DNA of 64,000 nt. It comes from Streptomyces resistomycificus. Its GTDB lineage: Bacteria > Actinomycetota > Actinomycetes > Streptomycetales > Streptomycetaceae. The stretch is from NCBI RefSeq assembly GCF_001514265.1, contig NZ_KQ948990.1:713967-777966 (forward strand). The letters run 5' to 3'. Under the pieces are notes generated by a model. The model saw only the letters and a program-made list of their open reading frames with translations, was not told the origin of the DNA and made no database searches. Each line of letters opens with the position of its first letter. Within the stretch, counting starts at the first letter, position 1. This document shows positions 40,097 through 50,400 of this stretch, piece by piece. Both the position numbers and the translations under genes were made by a program.

Positions 40097-42907
40097 CTAC
40101 AGCGCTCCCTTGCGCGTGAGGTGGTTGAAGGCGAGCCAGCCCGGCAGCACGGGGATCCACAGCGTCAGCAGGCGGAACAGCAGCACCGCGGGCGCGGCGA
40201 CCTCCTTGGGGAGGCCGACGGCGATCAGACCGACCGTCAAAGTCGCCTCCACCGCACCCACACCGCCCGGGGTCGGGGCGGCGGATCCCAGCGCGTTGCC
40301 GGCCAGGAAGACGACGGCGACGCTGGCGATGCTGATCGACGTCCCCTCGGTTCCGAACGCCCGGATCGACGCGTCCAGACACATCACGAAGCAGGCCGTC
40401 AGAAGCAGCATGCCGCCGATCCCGGTGACGAGCTTCTGGGGCCGCTGGAGCACGTCGAGCATGCGCGGCACGACACCCGCGAACAGGGACCGCACGCGCG
40501 TGACGACGAACTTCCGCAGGAACGGCACGGACGTCACCACGAGCACGAGCACCGCCACCGTCAGCAGGCCGGCGATGACCGTCCGGGACGGCGACAGGGA
40601 CGGCGTCTTCTCGGTACCGGTCAGGTAGCCGAAGGACAGCAGCATCAGGATGTGGCAGCCGAGCCCGAACAGCTGTGAGGCGCCGACGCTCGCCACCGCG
40701 AGCCCGGGGCGCACGCCCGAGCGTTGCAGGAAGCGCGTGTTGAGGGCGACGCCGCCCACGGCGGCCGGGGCGACGATCTTCACGAACGAGCCGGCGACCT
40801 GTGCCGCCACGGTCCGTACGAAGGGCACGCGCTCGGGCACGAAGCCCAGCAGGGCCATCGCAGCCGCCAGATAGCTCAGCGCGGAGAAGAGGACCGCGGC
40901 GGCGACCCAGCCCCATTCGGCGTTCTCGATGAGCGGGCCGAACTCGATGTGGGTGAGCTGGGTGAGCAGGTAGTACGCGCCGATCGCACCGGCGATGAAG
41001 CTGATCAGTGTGCGCGGCCGGACCCGCTCCAGTCGTGCCGGTTCGACCGGTGCCTGCGGCCGGATCAGCAGCACCTCGTGGCGGATCTGGGTGAGGAGGT
41101 CCTCTTCGCGTGCCCCCTCGAGGGCCTCGTCGATGGCTCGCTTCTCGGCCCGCGCTTCCGCCTTGACGGCCTTCTTGTCGGGCTTTTCGAGTACGGGCTC
41201 GACGTCGTGCGGCGCTTCTTCCAAGCGGGCCTGCTTGGCCTGCCGGGACGCCTCCAGGACCGCCTCACGCTCGCGCTCGGCCCGCTCCCGGGCCAGTCTG
41301 CGCAGCGTCGCGCGCGTGGAGCGGCTCAGCGCGATGGGCTGCAGCATCGGCAGACAGTCCGCGACGGCGTCGGGGCCCAGCACGCTCAACGCCGCGGCGA
41401 CGGCGCGCTCGGCGCCCACCCTGAGGCCGAGCGTCACCAGCAACTGGGAGACGTCCATGCGCAACAGCAGGTCACCGGCGGCGATCTCACCGACGCGCAG
41501 ATCGGTGAGGATCACCCTGCCGGAACGATCCACCAGAATCGCGTCGCCGACCAGTCTGCGATGGGCGATCCGCCGGGACTGCAGCGCCCGCACCTGGTGC
41601 CAGGTCTCGCGCAGCAGCTCGTCGGTGATCTCCTCGTCCGGGAGCGAGTCGAGGGTGTGGCCGCCGGTGTGCTCGTAGACGAGCATCACCGCGTCGGGGC
41701 CCAGCTCGGAGGTCGCGATGAGCTTCGGGGCGTTGGCGCCGGCCGCGATGGCGGCGTAGGCGAGCAGTGCTTCCTGCTCGAGTGCCTGTCGTAGCGACTG
41801 GAGGCTGCTGCGGGTGGCGAAGCCGCGCAGGGTCAGGTTGCGCCAGGTGCGGTAGAAGAAGCCCTGGGCCTGCTGTTCCCGGTCGACCACCGTGACGTCC
41901 AGGGGCGGCCCGTCCTCCAGGGTGACGAAGTAGCGCCGCCCCCGGTCTCCGGTCTCCGATGTGTCCGAGGCCTCCTCGCGGGCCGCGCTCACGGGGTGGA
42001 AGCCGACGTGCCTCAGGCCCGCCATCAGCGTGCGGCCGGTGGGGCGGACGTTGGGCGAGCCGACCGCGTAGAGGGTCCCGTAGGCGACGGTCCAGCCGAT
42101 GAGCACCGTCAGGATGATCGAGAACGGTGTCGTGTAGCCGGTGACGAGCATCGAGAACGCGTCGAGCATCAGCACGATCCACAGCACCGCACGCCAGCGG
42201 GGCCTGCGCGACATGCCCACGGCGGTCATGTAGGCGATGACGGGTGCCAGATAGCCGTGCACGGGGTCGGTGAGGGCGTGGATGTCGCCGGGGGAGGGCT
42301 GGGTGAGCGCCTCCTGGATCGAGTTGGGGGCGGCCTTGGCGACCCACAGGTCGGTGGCGAGGGTCACCCCGTGGGCGAGGACGGCCGCCAGGACGCCGTC
42401 GGCGATGCGCAGTCCGTCCCGTTTGATCAGCCGCTCGATCGCGAAGGCGACCGGCACCAGGAGGATCGCGATGCTGGAAGCCAGTCCCGCGATCTTGATC
42501 AGGAGGTCGGGTGCCTGTCCGGTTCCCTTGTTGATGTCCTGTTCGAGACCCGAGGTGGTGCCGTGTGCGAACGCGGCGATCGCGAGCAGCACGGCCACGG
42601 CCAGCACGCCCACCATGAGGCGCATGAGGTCGGAAGGCCGGTGCACGCGCGCGGGCAGGAGCGGTTCGTCGCCCTCCACCTCGTCGGTGTGCACCTCGTC
42701 GGGATCGTCCCCGTCAGGCCCGGACGGCGCGGGGGGAGCCGTGTCGTCGGCCTGGGCAGCGTCCTCTCGGTCCACCTTGTCCCTGTTCCCGTCGCTGTTC
42801 CGGTCGCCCTTCCCGTCGTCCGTCCGGCCCGCGTCGGCGGCGCCTGGGCGCGACGAAGCGGCAGGGGCGCTCTCCGCGTCCTCGGGATGCACACCCTGCT
42901 GCTTCAT
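40097..42907 (-). CDS. Large membrane protein: pseudokinase-like domain fused to LPG-synthase/flippase-like domain
   Basis: A 936-aa integral membrane protein. Residues 1-95 are disordered and Asp-rich; five or six helices follow (about 105-300). A cytosolic kinase-like domain spans about 330-510, with the catalytic loop reading AHRRLVGDAILVD and TDLRVGE where HGDLHxxN and DFG/DLG are expected, so the key Asp of the loop is missing. A charged coiled coil (about 530-610) leads to a C-terminal domain (about 635-935) of the lysylphosphatidylglycerol synthase N-terminal/UPF0104 flippase-like family, with SFVKIVAPAAVGGVALNTRF and APTPGGVGAVEATL. Start ATG 42907; an alternative GTG is at 42931. Probably a regulated lipid or polyprenol-linked substrate translocator. 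Confidence 0.87.
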   Translation of the reverse strand: MKQQGVHPEDAESAPAASSRPGAADAGRTDDGKGDRNSDGNRDKVDREDAAQADDTAPPAPSGPDGDDPDEVHTDEVEGDEPLLPARVHRPSDLMRLMVGVLAVAVLLAIAAFAHGTTSGLEQDINKGTGQAPDLLIKIAGLASSIAILLVPVAFAIERLIKRDGLRIADGVLAAVLAHGVTLATDLWVAKAAPNSIQEALTQPSPGDIHALTDPVHGYLAPVIAYMTAVGMSRRPRWRAVLWIVLMLDAFSMLVTGYTTPFSIILTVLIGWTVAYGTLYAVGSPNVRPTGRTLMAGLRHVGFHPVSAAREEASDTSETGDRGRRYFVTLEDGPPLDVTVVDREQQAQGFFYRTWRNLTLRGFATRSSLQSLRQALEQEALLAYAAIAAGANAPKLIATSELGPDAVMLVYEHTGGHTLDSLPDEEITDELLRETWHQVRALQSRRIAHRRLVGDAILVDRSGRVILTDLRVGEIAAGDLLLRMDVSQLLVTLGLRVGAERAVAAALSVLGPDAVADCLPMLQPIALSRSTRATLRRLARERAEREREAVLEASRQAKQARLEEAPHDVEPVLEKPDKKAVKAEARAEKRAIDEALEGAREEDLLTQIRHEVLLIRPQAPVEPARLERVRPRTLISFIAGAIGAYYLLTQLTHIEFGPLIENAEWGWVAAAVLFSALSYLAAAMALLGFVPERVPFVRTVAAQVAGSFVKIVAPAAVGGVALNTRFLQRSGVRPGLAVASVGASQLFGLGCHILMLLSFGYLTGTEKTPSLSPSRTVIAGLLTVAVLVLVVTSVPFLRKFVVTRVRSLFAGVVPRMLDVLQRPQKLVTGIGGMLLLTACFVMCLDASIRAFGTEGTSISIASVAVVFLAGNALGSAAPTPGGVGAVEATLTVGLIAVGLPKEVAAPAVLLFRLLTLWIPVLPGWLAFNHLTRKGAL

Positions 42908-43093
42908 CGTCTCTTCTTGGTCTCGTATCACCGGTCACCGCCCGCACGATGGTGGCATGCCCCACCGACACACGAAGGCGTCAGGGTGCAGATGCGGGGG
43001 CGCACAGTCTGCCGGAAGCGCTGTCCCAGGGCGAGGGAAACCCACCGTCGCGCGCGCGTCACGTTGTCGGTGGGGTGGGGCAGGATGGGCCGG

Positions 43094-43480
43094 ATGAGCG
43101 AGGAGAGCCTTCCGGACGACGCCCGCGCCGAGCACGCGGACGCGCTCCCGGAGTACGCCGAGCGGGTCCTCGACGTCGCCGAACGGATTCCGCCCGGGCA
43201 CGTGATGACGTACGGGGATGTCGCGGAGTGGATCGAGGAGGGCGGTCCCCGTCAGGTCGGACGGGTGATGGCCCTGTACGGGGGAGTCGTGCCGTGGTGG
43301 CGGGTCGTGCGCGCGGACGGCGTCCTGCTGCCGGGCCACGAACTGGACGCCCTCGGCCACTACCGTGCCGAGGGCACGCCCCTGAAGGAGGCGAGCAGGG
43401 CCGCCGAGGGCCATCTCCCGCGCCTGGACATGAGACGGGCGCGGTGGGACGGCGGCGAACGCGCGGAGGGTCACACCTGA
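43094..43480 (+). CDS. MGMT-family alkyltransferase-like (ATL) protein without catalytic Cys
   Basis: A 128-aa DNA-binding protein of the O6-alkylguanine-DNA alkyltransferase-like family. The helix-turn-helix and arginine-finger region is recognisable: IPPGHVMTYGDVAEWI, then GGPRQVGRVMALYGG. The catalytic PCHRV motif of true alkyltransferases is replaced by PWWRVVRADG, the Trp-for-Cys change of ATL proteins that bind O6-alkylguanine and flag it for nucleotide excision repair. The ATG at 43094 is preferred; ATG 43085 is in frame. It stands just before the adnA/adnB repair block. Confidence 0.9.
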   Translation: MSEESLPDDARAEHADALPEYAERVLDVAERIPPGHVMTYGDVAEWIEEGGPRQVGRVMALYGGVVPWWRVVRADGVLLPGHELDALGHYRAEGTPLKEASRAAEGHLPRLDMRRARWDGGERAEGHT

Positions 43481-43767
43481 CAGCTTCCGCCATCGCGGTG
43501 CCCCGAGAGCCGCCTGAGGTCCGTACGGGGGAAACAGGACACCTCCGCGGCATGACGGGACAAACGCGGCACGTCCGAGGCATGCCGTACGTTCGTGAGG
43601 CGAGGGACGCGCGTGGCGCGAGTGCCGCGTGGGAAGAAGAGGAAGCCCTGCTTCCGCACTTCCCGTCGGCGTAGCGTCGGCTGCGCGCGTCCCCCTCATC
43701 CCGCGATCACCGTCCTCCACGCGCGGAGGACGTCCCAACAGCACACCCACCAGGACCGGCGAACCAC

Positions 43768-46700
43768 GTGAGCACCTCTTCCTCCACCAAGCGTCTGTCG
43801 CACCCGCAGGGGCGACAGGGGAACCGTGGCGCTTACCGACTGGTGCGTACCCCGCCGGCCCGCTCGGACCCCCCTCGTCTTGACGCAGCACAGCGTTCCG
43901 TGGTTGACCACGCCACCGGCCCACTGCTCGTTCTCGCAGGTCCGGGCACCGGCAAGACCACCACGCTCGTCGAGTCGGTGGCGTCGAGGATCGCCCGGGG
44001 CGGTGACCCCGCGCGCGTGCTCGTGCTGACGTTCAGCCGCAAGGCGGCCGTCGAGCTGCGGGACCGCATGGCGCTGCGCGTCGGGGCGGCGCGCGCGCCT
44101 CAGGCGACCACCTTCCACTCGTTCTGCTACGCCCTGGTCCGCGCCCACCAGGACACCGACCTGTTCGTGGAGCCCCTCAGGCTGCTGTCCGGCCCGGAAC
44201 AGGACGTCGCCGTCCGTGAGCTGCTCGCGGGCCAGCCCGACCTGGAACGGCTCGGCCTCGCGCACGTGCGCTGGCCGGACGACCTGCGCGCCTGCCTGAC
44301 CACCCGCGGCTTCGCCGACGAGGTCCGCGCGGTCCTCGCCCGCAGCCGTGAACTGGGCCTGGGCCCCGGTGCTCTGGACGACTTCGCCCGCCGCATAGGC
44401 CGCCCCGACTGGCGCGCCGCGGCCGCCTTCCTCGCCGAGTACCTCGACGTGCTTGATCTGCAGGGCGTACTCGACTACGCCGAACTGGTCCACCGTGCCG
44501 TCCTCCTCGCCGGCCGCCCCGAGGTCGCCGGGCGGCTCGCCGCGCAGTACGACGCGGTACTCGTCGACGAGTACCAGGACACCGACCCGGCTCAGGTACG
44601 GCTGCTGCACGCCCTCGCCGGGGGCGGCCGCACCCTCGTCGCCTTCGGCGACCCCGACCAGTCGATCTACACGTTCCGCGGCGCGGACGTGAACGGCATC
44701 CTGGACTTTCCCCGGGCCTTCCCGCGCGCGGACGGCCGTCCGGCGCCCGTCGAGGTCCTGCGCACCTCCCGCCGCTCCGGAGCCGGCCTGCTGGCCGCGA
44801 CCCGGCTGCTGACCCAGCGCATGCCGCTGACCCGCCTTCCCGCCGAGAAGGTGCGCGCCCACCGGGAGCTCACTCCGGCCCGGGACGGGGGCGGCGTCGA
44901 GGTGTACACGTACCCGACACCCGGCACCGAGCTGGACAACGTCGCCGACATCCTCCGCAGGGCGCACTTGGAGGACGGCGTCCCCTGGGGCGAGATGGCC
45001 GTCCTGGTGCGCGCCGGCTCCCGCACCATCCCCTCGGTCCGCCGCGCGCTCACCGCGGCGGGCGTGCCCCTGGACATCGACGGCGACGACCTCCCCCTGC
45101 GCCACGAACCGGCGGTGGCACCCCTGCTGACGGCACTGCGCGCGGTGGCCGCGGCGGAGGTGGTCCCGGATACGCCCGGGAGTGAGGACGTACGGGGCGA
45201 CGAGGCTGTTTCCGGTGAGCCGCCGGATGCCTTCGAGGAACCCCAGCCGGTGGTTGCCGAGCGGCAGGGTGCGTCTGGGGAGCCACTGCCGGTGGTTGCC
45301 GAGCGGCAGGGTGCGTCTGGGGAGCCACAGCCGGCGACTGCCGAGCTGCAGGATGCCTTCGAGAAACCACAGCCTGCTTCCGCCGAGCCGCAGGGTGCCG
45401 CCGAGGCACCCTCACCGAGCACCTCCTGGCTCGACACCGAAACGGCCCTCACCCTCCTCGCCTCCCCCCTCGCCAGCATGGACGCCGCCGACCTGCGCCG
45501 CCTCGGCCGTGCCCTGCGCGACGAGGAGCGGGCCGGGGGCAACCCGCTGCCGCCGCCCTCGGACCAGCTGATCGCACGGGCGCTGGCCGAGCCGGAACGG
45601 CTGGCCGTGCACGACCCCGTGTACGCCCGTGGCGCCCAGCGGCTCGGCGCGCTGCTCAGGAAGGCCCGTGAGCGCCTCGCGGGCGGCGGTACGGCCGAGG
45701 AGGCCCTGTGGGACCTCTGGGAGGGCACGCCGTGGCCCGCGCGCCTGGAGCGAGCAGCCAGGCGTGGTGGCGCGGCCGGACGCAACGCGGACCGTGATCT
45801 GGACGCCGTGTGCGCCCTGTTCGCGACCGCGGCCCGCGCCGAGGAGCGCACCGGCGGCCGGGGCGCCCTGAACTTCCTGGCGGAGATCGACGCCGAGGAC
45901 ATCGCCGCCGACACACTCACCCGCCGCGCGGTACGCCCCGACGCCGTCCGTCTGATGACGGCGCACCGCTCCAAGGGCCTGGAGTGGCGGCTCGTCGTGG
46001 TCGCGGGCGTCCAGGAAGGGCTGTGGCCGGACCTGCGCCGCCGCGGCTCGCTCCTGGAAGCCGACCGGATCGGCCGCGACGGACTGGCCGAGCCGCTCAC
46101 CCCCGGCGCCCTGCTGGCCGAGGAGCGCCGGCTGTTCTACGTGGCCGCCACGCGCGCGCGTGAGCGCCTCGTCGTCACCGCGGTCAAGGCGCCCGCGGAC
46201 GACGGTGACCAGCCCTCCCGCTTCCTGACCGAACTCGGCGTCGAACCCCGGGACGTCACCGGCCGCCCCCGCCGCCCCCTGGCGGTAGCCGCTCTCGTCG
46301 CCGAACTCCGCGCCACCACCGTCGACCCGCGCGTCTCCGCCCCCCTCAGAGCGGCCGCAGCCCGGCGCCTGGCCCGGCTCGCCGCACTGGCGGACGAGGA
46401 CGGCCGTCCCCTGGTGCCCTCCGCCCACCCCTACCGCTGGTGGGGCATGTTCGAGCCGACCGAGAGCAAGGTCCCGCTGCGCAGCCGCGACCAGCCCGTC
46501 GTGCTCTCCGGCAGCGCCCTCGACCAGCTCGCCAACACCTGCGCCCTGCAGTGGTTCCTGGGCCGCGAGGTGAAGGCCGACGCGCCCGCGACGGCCGCCC
46601 AGGGCTTCGGCAACGTGGTGCACGTCCTCGCCGACGAGGTCGCCTCCGGACACACACCGGCCGACCTCGGCGTCCTCATGGAGCGCCTGGACTCCGTGTG

Positions 46701-47298
46701 GAACGCCCTCGCCTTCGACGCGCCCTGGAAGTCGGCGCAGGAGAAGGAGAACGCGCGAGTGGCCCTCGAACGCTTCCTCAAGTGGCACGTCATGGACCGC
46801 ACCGGGCGTACACCGGTCGCCAGCGAGCACGACTTCGACGTCACCCTCGAAGCGGGCGATGTCGAGGTGCGTATCCGAGGTCAGATGGACCGCGTGGAGG
46901 CCGACGGCGAGGGCCGCGCCTATGTCGTCGACTTCAAGACCGGCAAACAGGCCCCCAGCGCGGCCGAGGTCGAGCGTCACCCCCAGCTCGCGGTCTATCA
47001 GCTCGCCGTCCGGGAGGGCGCGGTGGACGAGGCCTTCGACGGTGTGCGGCCCGAGCCGGGCGGTGCGGAACTCGTCCAGCTGCGCCAGGGCGCCGCCAAG
47101 CGGGACGGCGGCGAGATCCTCCCCAAGGTGCAGGCACAGGAACCGCTGGAAGGAGAGTGGGTGGGCGACCTGCTCGCCACCGCGGCCGGCAAGGTCCTCG
47201 ACGAACGGTTCACGCCGAGTGCGGGCCAGCACTGCACACACTGCGCGTTCCGGGCGTCGTGCAGCGCCAAGTCCGAAGGACGGCACGTGGTGGAGTGA
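43768..47298 (+). CDS. adnA: AdnA-like helicase-nuclease subunit (UvrD-like SF1 motor plus RecB-like nuclease with Cys cluster)
   Basis: A 1176-aa subunit of the AdnAB end-resection machine for double-strand breaks. The motor domain has Walker A GPGTGKTTT (about 58-66), DEYQDTDPAQ (about 272) and TAHRSKGLEWR. The C-terminal nuclease has AYVVDFKTGKQ and a four-Cys iron-sulfur pattern (NTCALQW, then HCTHCAFRASC). A 70-residue low-complexity insert with 14-residue repeats lies between the motor lobes (about 475-550). The GTG start is 18 codons before the conserved part. Its gene precedes adnB on the same strand. The adnAB locus has been reported essential in Streptomyces. Confidence 0.88.
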   Translation: MSTSSSTKRLSHPQGRQGNRGAYRLVRTPPARSDPPRLDAAQRSVVDHATGPLLVLAGPGTGKTTTLVESVASRIARGGDPARVLVLTFSRKAAVELRDRMALRVGAARAPQATTFHSFCYALVRAHQDTDLFVEPLRLLSGPEQDVAVRELLAGQPDLERLGLAHVRWPDDLRACLTTRGFADEVRAVLARSRELGLGPGALDDFARRIGRPDWRAAAAFLAEYLDVLDLQGVLDYAELVHRAVLLAGRPEVAGRLAAQYDAVLVDEYQDTDPAQVRLLHALAGGGRTLVAFGDPDQSIYTFRGADVNGILDFPRAFPRADGRPAPVEVLRTSRRSGAGLLAATRLLTQRMPLTRLPAEKVRAHRELTPARDGGGVEVYTYPTPGTELDNVADILRRAHLEDGVPWGEMAVLVRAGSRTIPSVRRALTAAGVPLDIDGDDLPLRHEPAVAPLLTALRAVAAAEVVPDTPGSEDVRGDEAVSGEPPDAFEEPQPVVAERQGASGEPLPVVAERQGASGEPQPATAELQDAFEKPQPASAEPQGAAEAPSPSTSWLDTETALTLLASPLASMDAADLRRLGRALRDEERAGGNPLPPPSDQLIARALAEPERLAVHDPVYARGAQRLGALLRKARERLAGGGTAEEALWDLWEGTPWPARLERAARRGGAAGRNADRDLDAVCALFATAARAEERTGGRGALNFLAEIDAEDIAADTLTRRAVRPDAVRLMTAHRSKGLEWRLVVVAGVQEGLWPDLRRRGSLLEADRIGRDGLAEPLTPGALLAEERRLFYVAATRARERLVVTAVKAPADDGDQPSRFLTELGVEPRDVTGRPRRPLAVAALVAELRATTVDPRVSAPLRAAAARRLARLAALADEDGRPLVPSAHPYRWWGMFEPTESKVPLRSRDQPVVLSGSALDQLANTCALQWFLGREVKADAPATAAQGFGNVVHVLADEVASGHTPADLGVLMERLDSVWNALAFDAPWKSAQEKENARVALERFLKWHVMDRTGRTPVASEHDFDVTLEAGDVEVRIRGQMDRVEADGEGRAYVVDFKTGKQAPSAAEVERHPQLAVYQLAVREGAVDEAFDGVRPEPGGAELVQLRQGAAKRDGGEILPKVQAQEPLEGEWVGDLLATAAGKVLDERFTPSAGQHCTHCAFRASCSAKSEGRHVVE
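45248..45345. repeat. 42-bp tandem coding repeat in adnA
   Basis: A unit encoding PVVAERQGASGEP-type residues is present in two nearly perfect copies and two degenerate ones, within the insert of the helicase domain. Confidence 0.85.
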
Positions 47299-47402
47299 GC
47301 GCACCGCTGTAATGCCGGTGTGATCGGTTGCACCACAGGTGCTGACCTGCGTTTCTCTCCACTCGTGGGGGTGATTCGTCCTCGACTGTCAGTGGCCGCC
47401 GC

Positions 47403-47408
47403 TAGCCT
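47403..47408 (+). promoter_or_regulatory. -10 box for leaderless adnB transcription
   Basis: TAGCCT stands exactly 7 bases before the ATG at 47416, and no ribosome site exists. Confidence 0.55.
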
Positions 47409-47415
47409 CTCCGAC

Positions 47416-50400
47416 ATGCCTGCCCGTATCACCGATCCCGATCAGCTCAAGGAGCTCCTCGGTATCCCGTTCACCCCGGAGCAGACGGCCTGCATCACCG
47501 CGCCGCCCGCCCCGCAGGTGATCGTGGCCGGAGCCGGGTCGGGCAAGACGACGGTGATGGCGGCCCGGGTGGTGTGGCTCGTCGGCACCGGCCAGGTCGC
47601 CCCCGAGCAGGTGCTCGGCCTCACCTTCACCAACAAGGCCGCCGGCGAACTCGCCGAGCGCGTCCGCAAGGCGCTGATCAAGGCGGGCGTAACCGACCCC
47701 GACGTCATCGACCCGGACAACCCGCCGGGCGAGCCGGTGATCTCCACCTACCACGCCTTCGCGGGCAGGCTCCTGACCGACCACGGCCTGCGCATGGGCC
47801 TCGAGCCGACCTCCCGGCTGCTGGCCGACGCCACCCGTTTCCAACTCGCCGCGCGCGTACTGCGCGAGGCCCCCGGCCCCTACCCGGCGCTCACCCGCTC
47901 CTTCGCCGACCTGGTCAGCGACCTCCTCGCGCTCGACGCCGAGCTGGCCGAACACCTCGTAAAGCCCGAGCACCTGCGTGCGTACGACGCCGAGCTGTTG
48001 CGTGCCCTCGAGGGCGTCAAACTCACCAACGCCGACCTGCGCAAGGTCCCCGACACGGCCGCCGCGCGCCGTGAACTCGCCGAGCTGGTCGTCCGCTACC
48101 GGGCCGCCAAACGCGAGCGCGACCTGCTGGACTTCGGCGACCAGATCGCCCTGTCCGCGCAACTCGCCCAGATCCCGGAGGTGGGCCGCGTTCTGCGGGA
48201 CGAGTTCCGCGTGGTGCTCCTCGACGAGTACCAGGACACCTCGGTGGCTCAGCGCATCCTCCTCGCGGGCCTGTTCGGCGGCGGTACCGGCCACCCCGTG
48301 ACCGCGGTCGGCGACCCCTGCCAGGCGATCTACGGCTGGCGCGGCGCCTCCGTCGCCAACCTCGACGACTTCCCCGAGCACTTCGCCCAGGCCGACGGCC
48401 GTCCCGCCACCCGGCAGGCGCTCAGCGAGAACCGCCGCAGCGGAGGCCGCCTCCTTGACCTCGCCAACGGCCTGGCCGAGCCGCTGCGCGCCATGCACGC
48501 GGGCGTGGAGGCCCTCCGTCCGGCGCCCGGCGCCGAACGCGACGGCACGGTCCGCTGCGCCCTCCTGCCGACCCACGCCGAGGAGATCGCCTGGATCGCC
48601 GACTCCGTCGCGCACCTGGTGAACACGGGCAAGGCGCCCGGCGAGATCGCCGTCCTGTGCCGTACGGCCACCGACTTCGCCGAGATCCAGGGCGCGCTCG
48701 TCGCCAGGGACGTCCCCGTCGAGGTCGTCGGCCTCTCCGGGCTGCTGCACCTGCCCGAGATCGCCGACCTCGTCGCCGTGTGCGAGGTCCTCCAAGACCC
48801 GGGTGCGAACGCCTCCCTGGTCCGCCTGCTGACCGGTCCGCGCTGGCGCATCGGCCCGCGCGACCTCGCCCTGCTGGGACGCCGGGCCCGGCTGCTGGTG
48901 TCCCACACGCGCGTGGAGGGCGACGACGACCCGGACCGCCGTCTCGCCGAAGCCGTCGAGGGGGTCGATCCGTCCGAGGTGATATCGCTCGCGGACGCCC
49001 TCGACACCTTCCTGGAGTCCCCGCTCGACGGCGACGGTGACAACGACGGGCTGCCCTTCTCGCCGGACGCGCGCGTGCGGTTCGCTCGCCTCGCCACCGA
49101 ACTGCGCGACCTGCGCCGCTCCCTGTCCGACCCGCTGATGGACGTCCTGCACCGCGTCCTGGCCGTCACCGGCCTGGAGGTCGAGCTGTCGGCGTCCCCG
49201 CACGCCCTGGCCGCCCGCCGCCGCGAGACCCTGTCCAACTTCCTTGACGTCGCCGCCTCGTTCGCCGCCGGCGACAACGCGGCGACCCTGCTCGCCTTCC
49301 TCGGCTTCCTGCGCACCGCCGCCCAGTACGAGAAGGGCCTCGACAACGCCCTGCCCGGCGGCGAGAACACCGTAAAGGTGCTCACCGCGCACAAGTCCAA
49401 GGGCCTGGAGTGGGACGTCGTGGTCGTCCCCGGGCTGGTCACCGGCACCTTCCCCAGCACCCAGGGGCGCGAGAAGTGGACCACCCAGGGCAAGGTGCTG
49501 CCGCACGAACTGCGCGGCGACACCGACACCCTCCCCGACGTCACCTCCTGGGACTCCCGCGGCCTGAAGGCCTTCCACGAGGCCATGAAGGAGCACCAGC
49601 TCACCGAGGAACTCCGCCTCGGCTACGTCACCTTCACCCGCCCCCGCTCCCTCCTCCTCGGCTCCGGCCACTGGTGGGGCCCCACCCAGAAGAAGCCCCG
49701 CGGACCGTCCGGCTTCCTGCAGGACCTGTACGAGCACTGCGCCGCGGGATACGGCGAGATCGAGGCGTGGGCGGACGAGCCCGCCGAGGACGCGGAGAAC
49801 CCGGTCCTGTTCCAGGAGACCACTGACCAGGTGTGGCCCCTGCCCCTGGACCCGGCGTCCCTGGCCCGGCGCCGGGCGGCCGCCGAGACGGTCCTGGCCC
49901 ATCTGGAGGACCTCGCCTCCCACCCGGACGGCCACCCCGCGGCCACGCACGACCCGGACACCTACGACGACCCGGACTGGCCGGTGCCCCCGCCGGACGA
50001 CGACCCGAGCCACGGGGACGCTCGCCACGGGGACGAAGGCTACGGAGACGAACTCTTCGAGGAGCGTCCGTTCGAAGACGGTCCGTTCGGAGAGGAGGAC
50101 CCCTTCGGCGAGGAGGACTCGGCCGAGTGGGACTCCTGGAGCGCGGACCGCCCGACCGTCCCACACCAGGCGGCGGGGCCGGACGCCAAGGGACAGCCGG
50201 GTACGGAACGAGCCCGGCCCCACCCCACGGCACCGGAGCCCCCGCACCCCACGGCACCGGAGCCCGCGCACTTCGCAGCCCCGGGGCCCGCCCACGCCCG
50301 CCTTACCCCGGAGGAGGCCCGCACCATCGCCTCCTGGGACCGTGACCTCGACGCCCTCACCGGCGAGCTGCTGCGCGCCCGCGAGAGCGTCACCGACGTC

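Noticed and set aside
45248..45345. Repeats in adnA, or elsewhere in the window, as CRISPR-like arrays
   Set aside because: They are in-frame coding tandem repeats without unique spacers.
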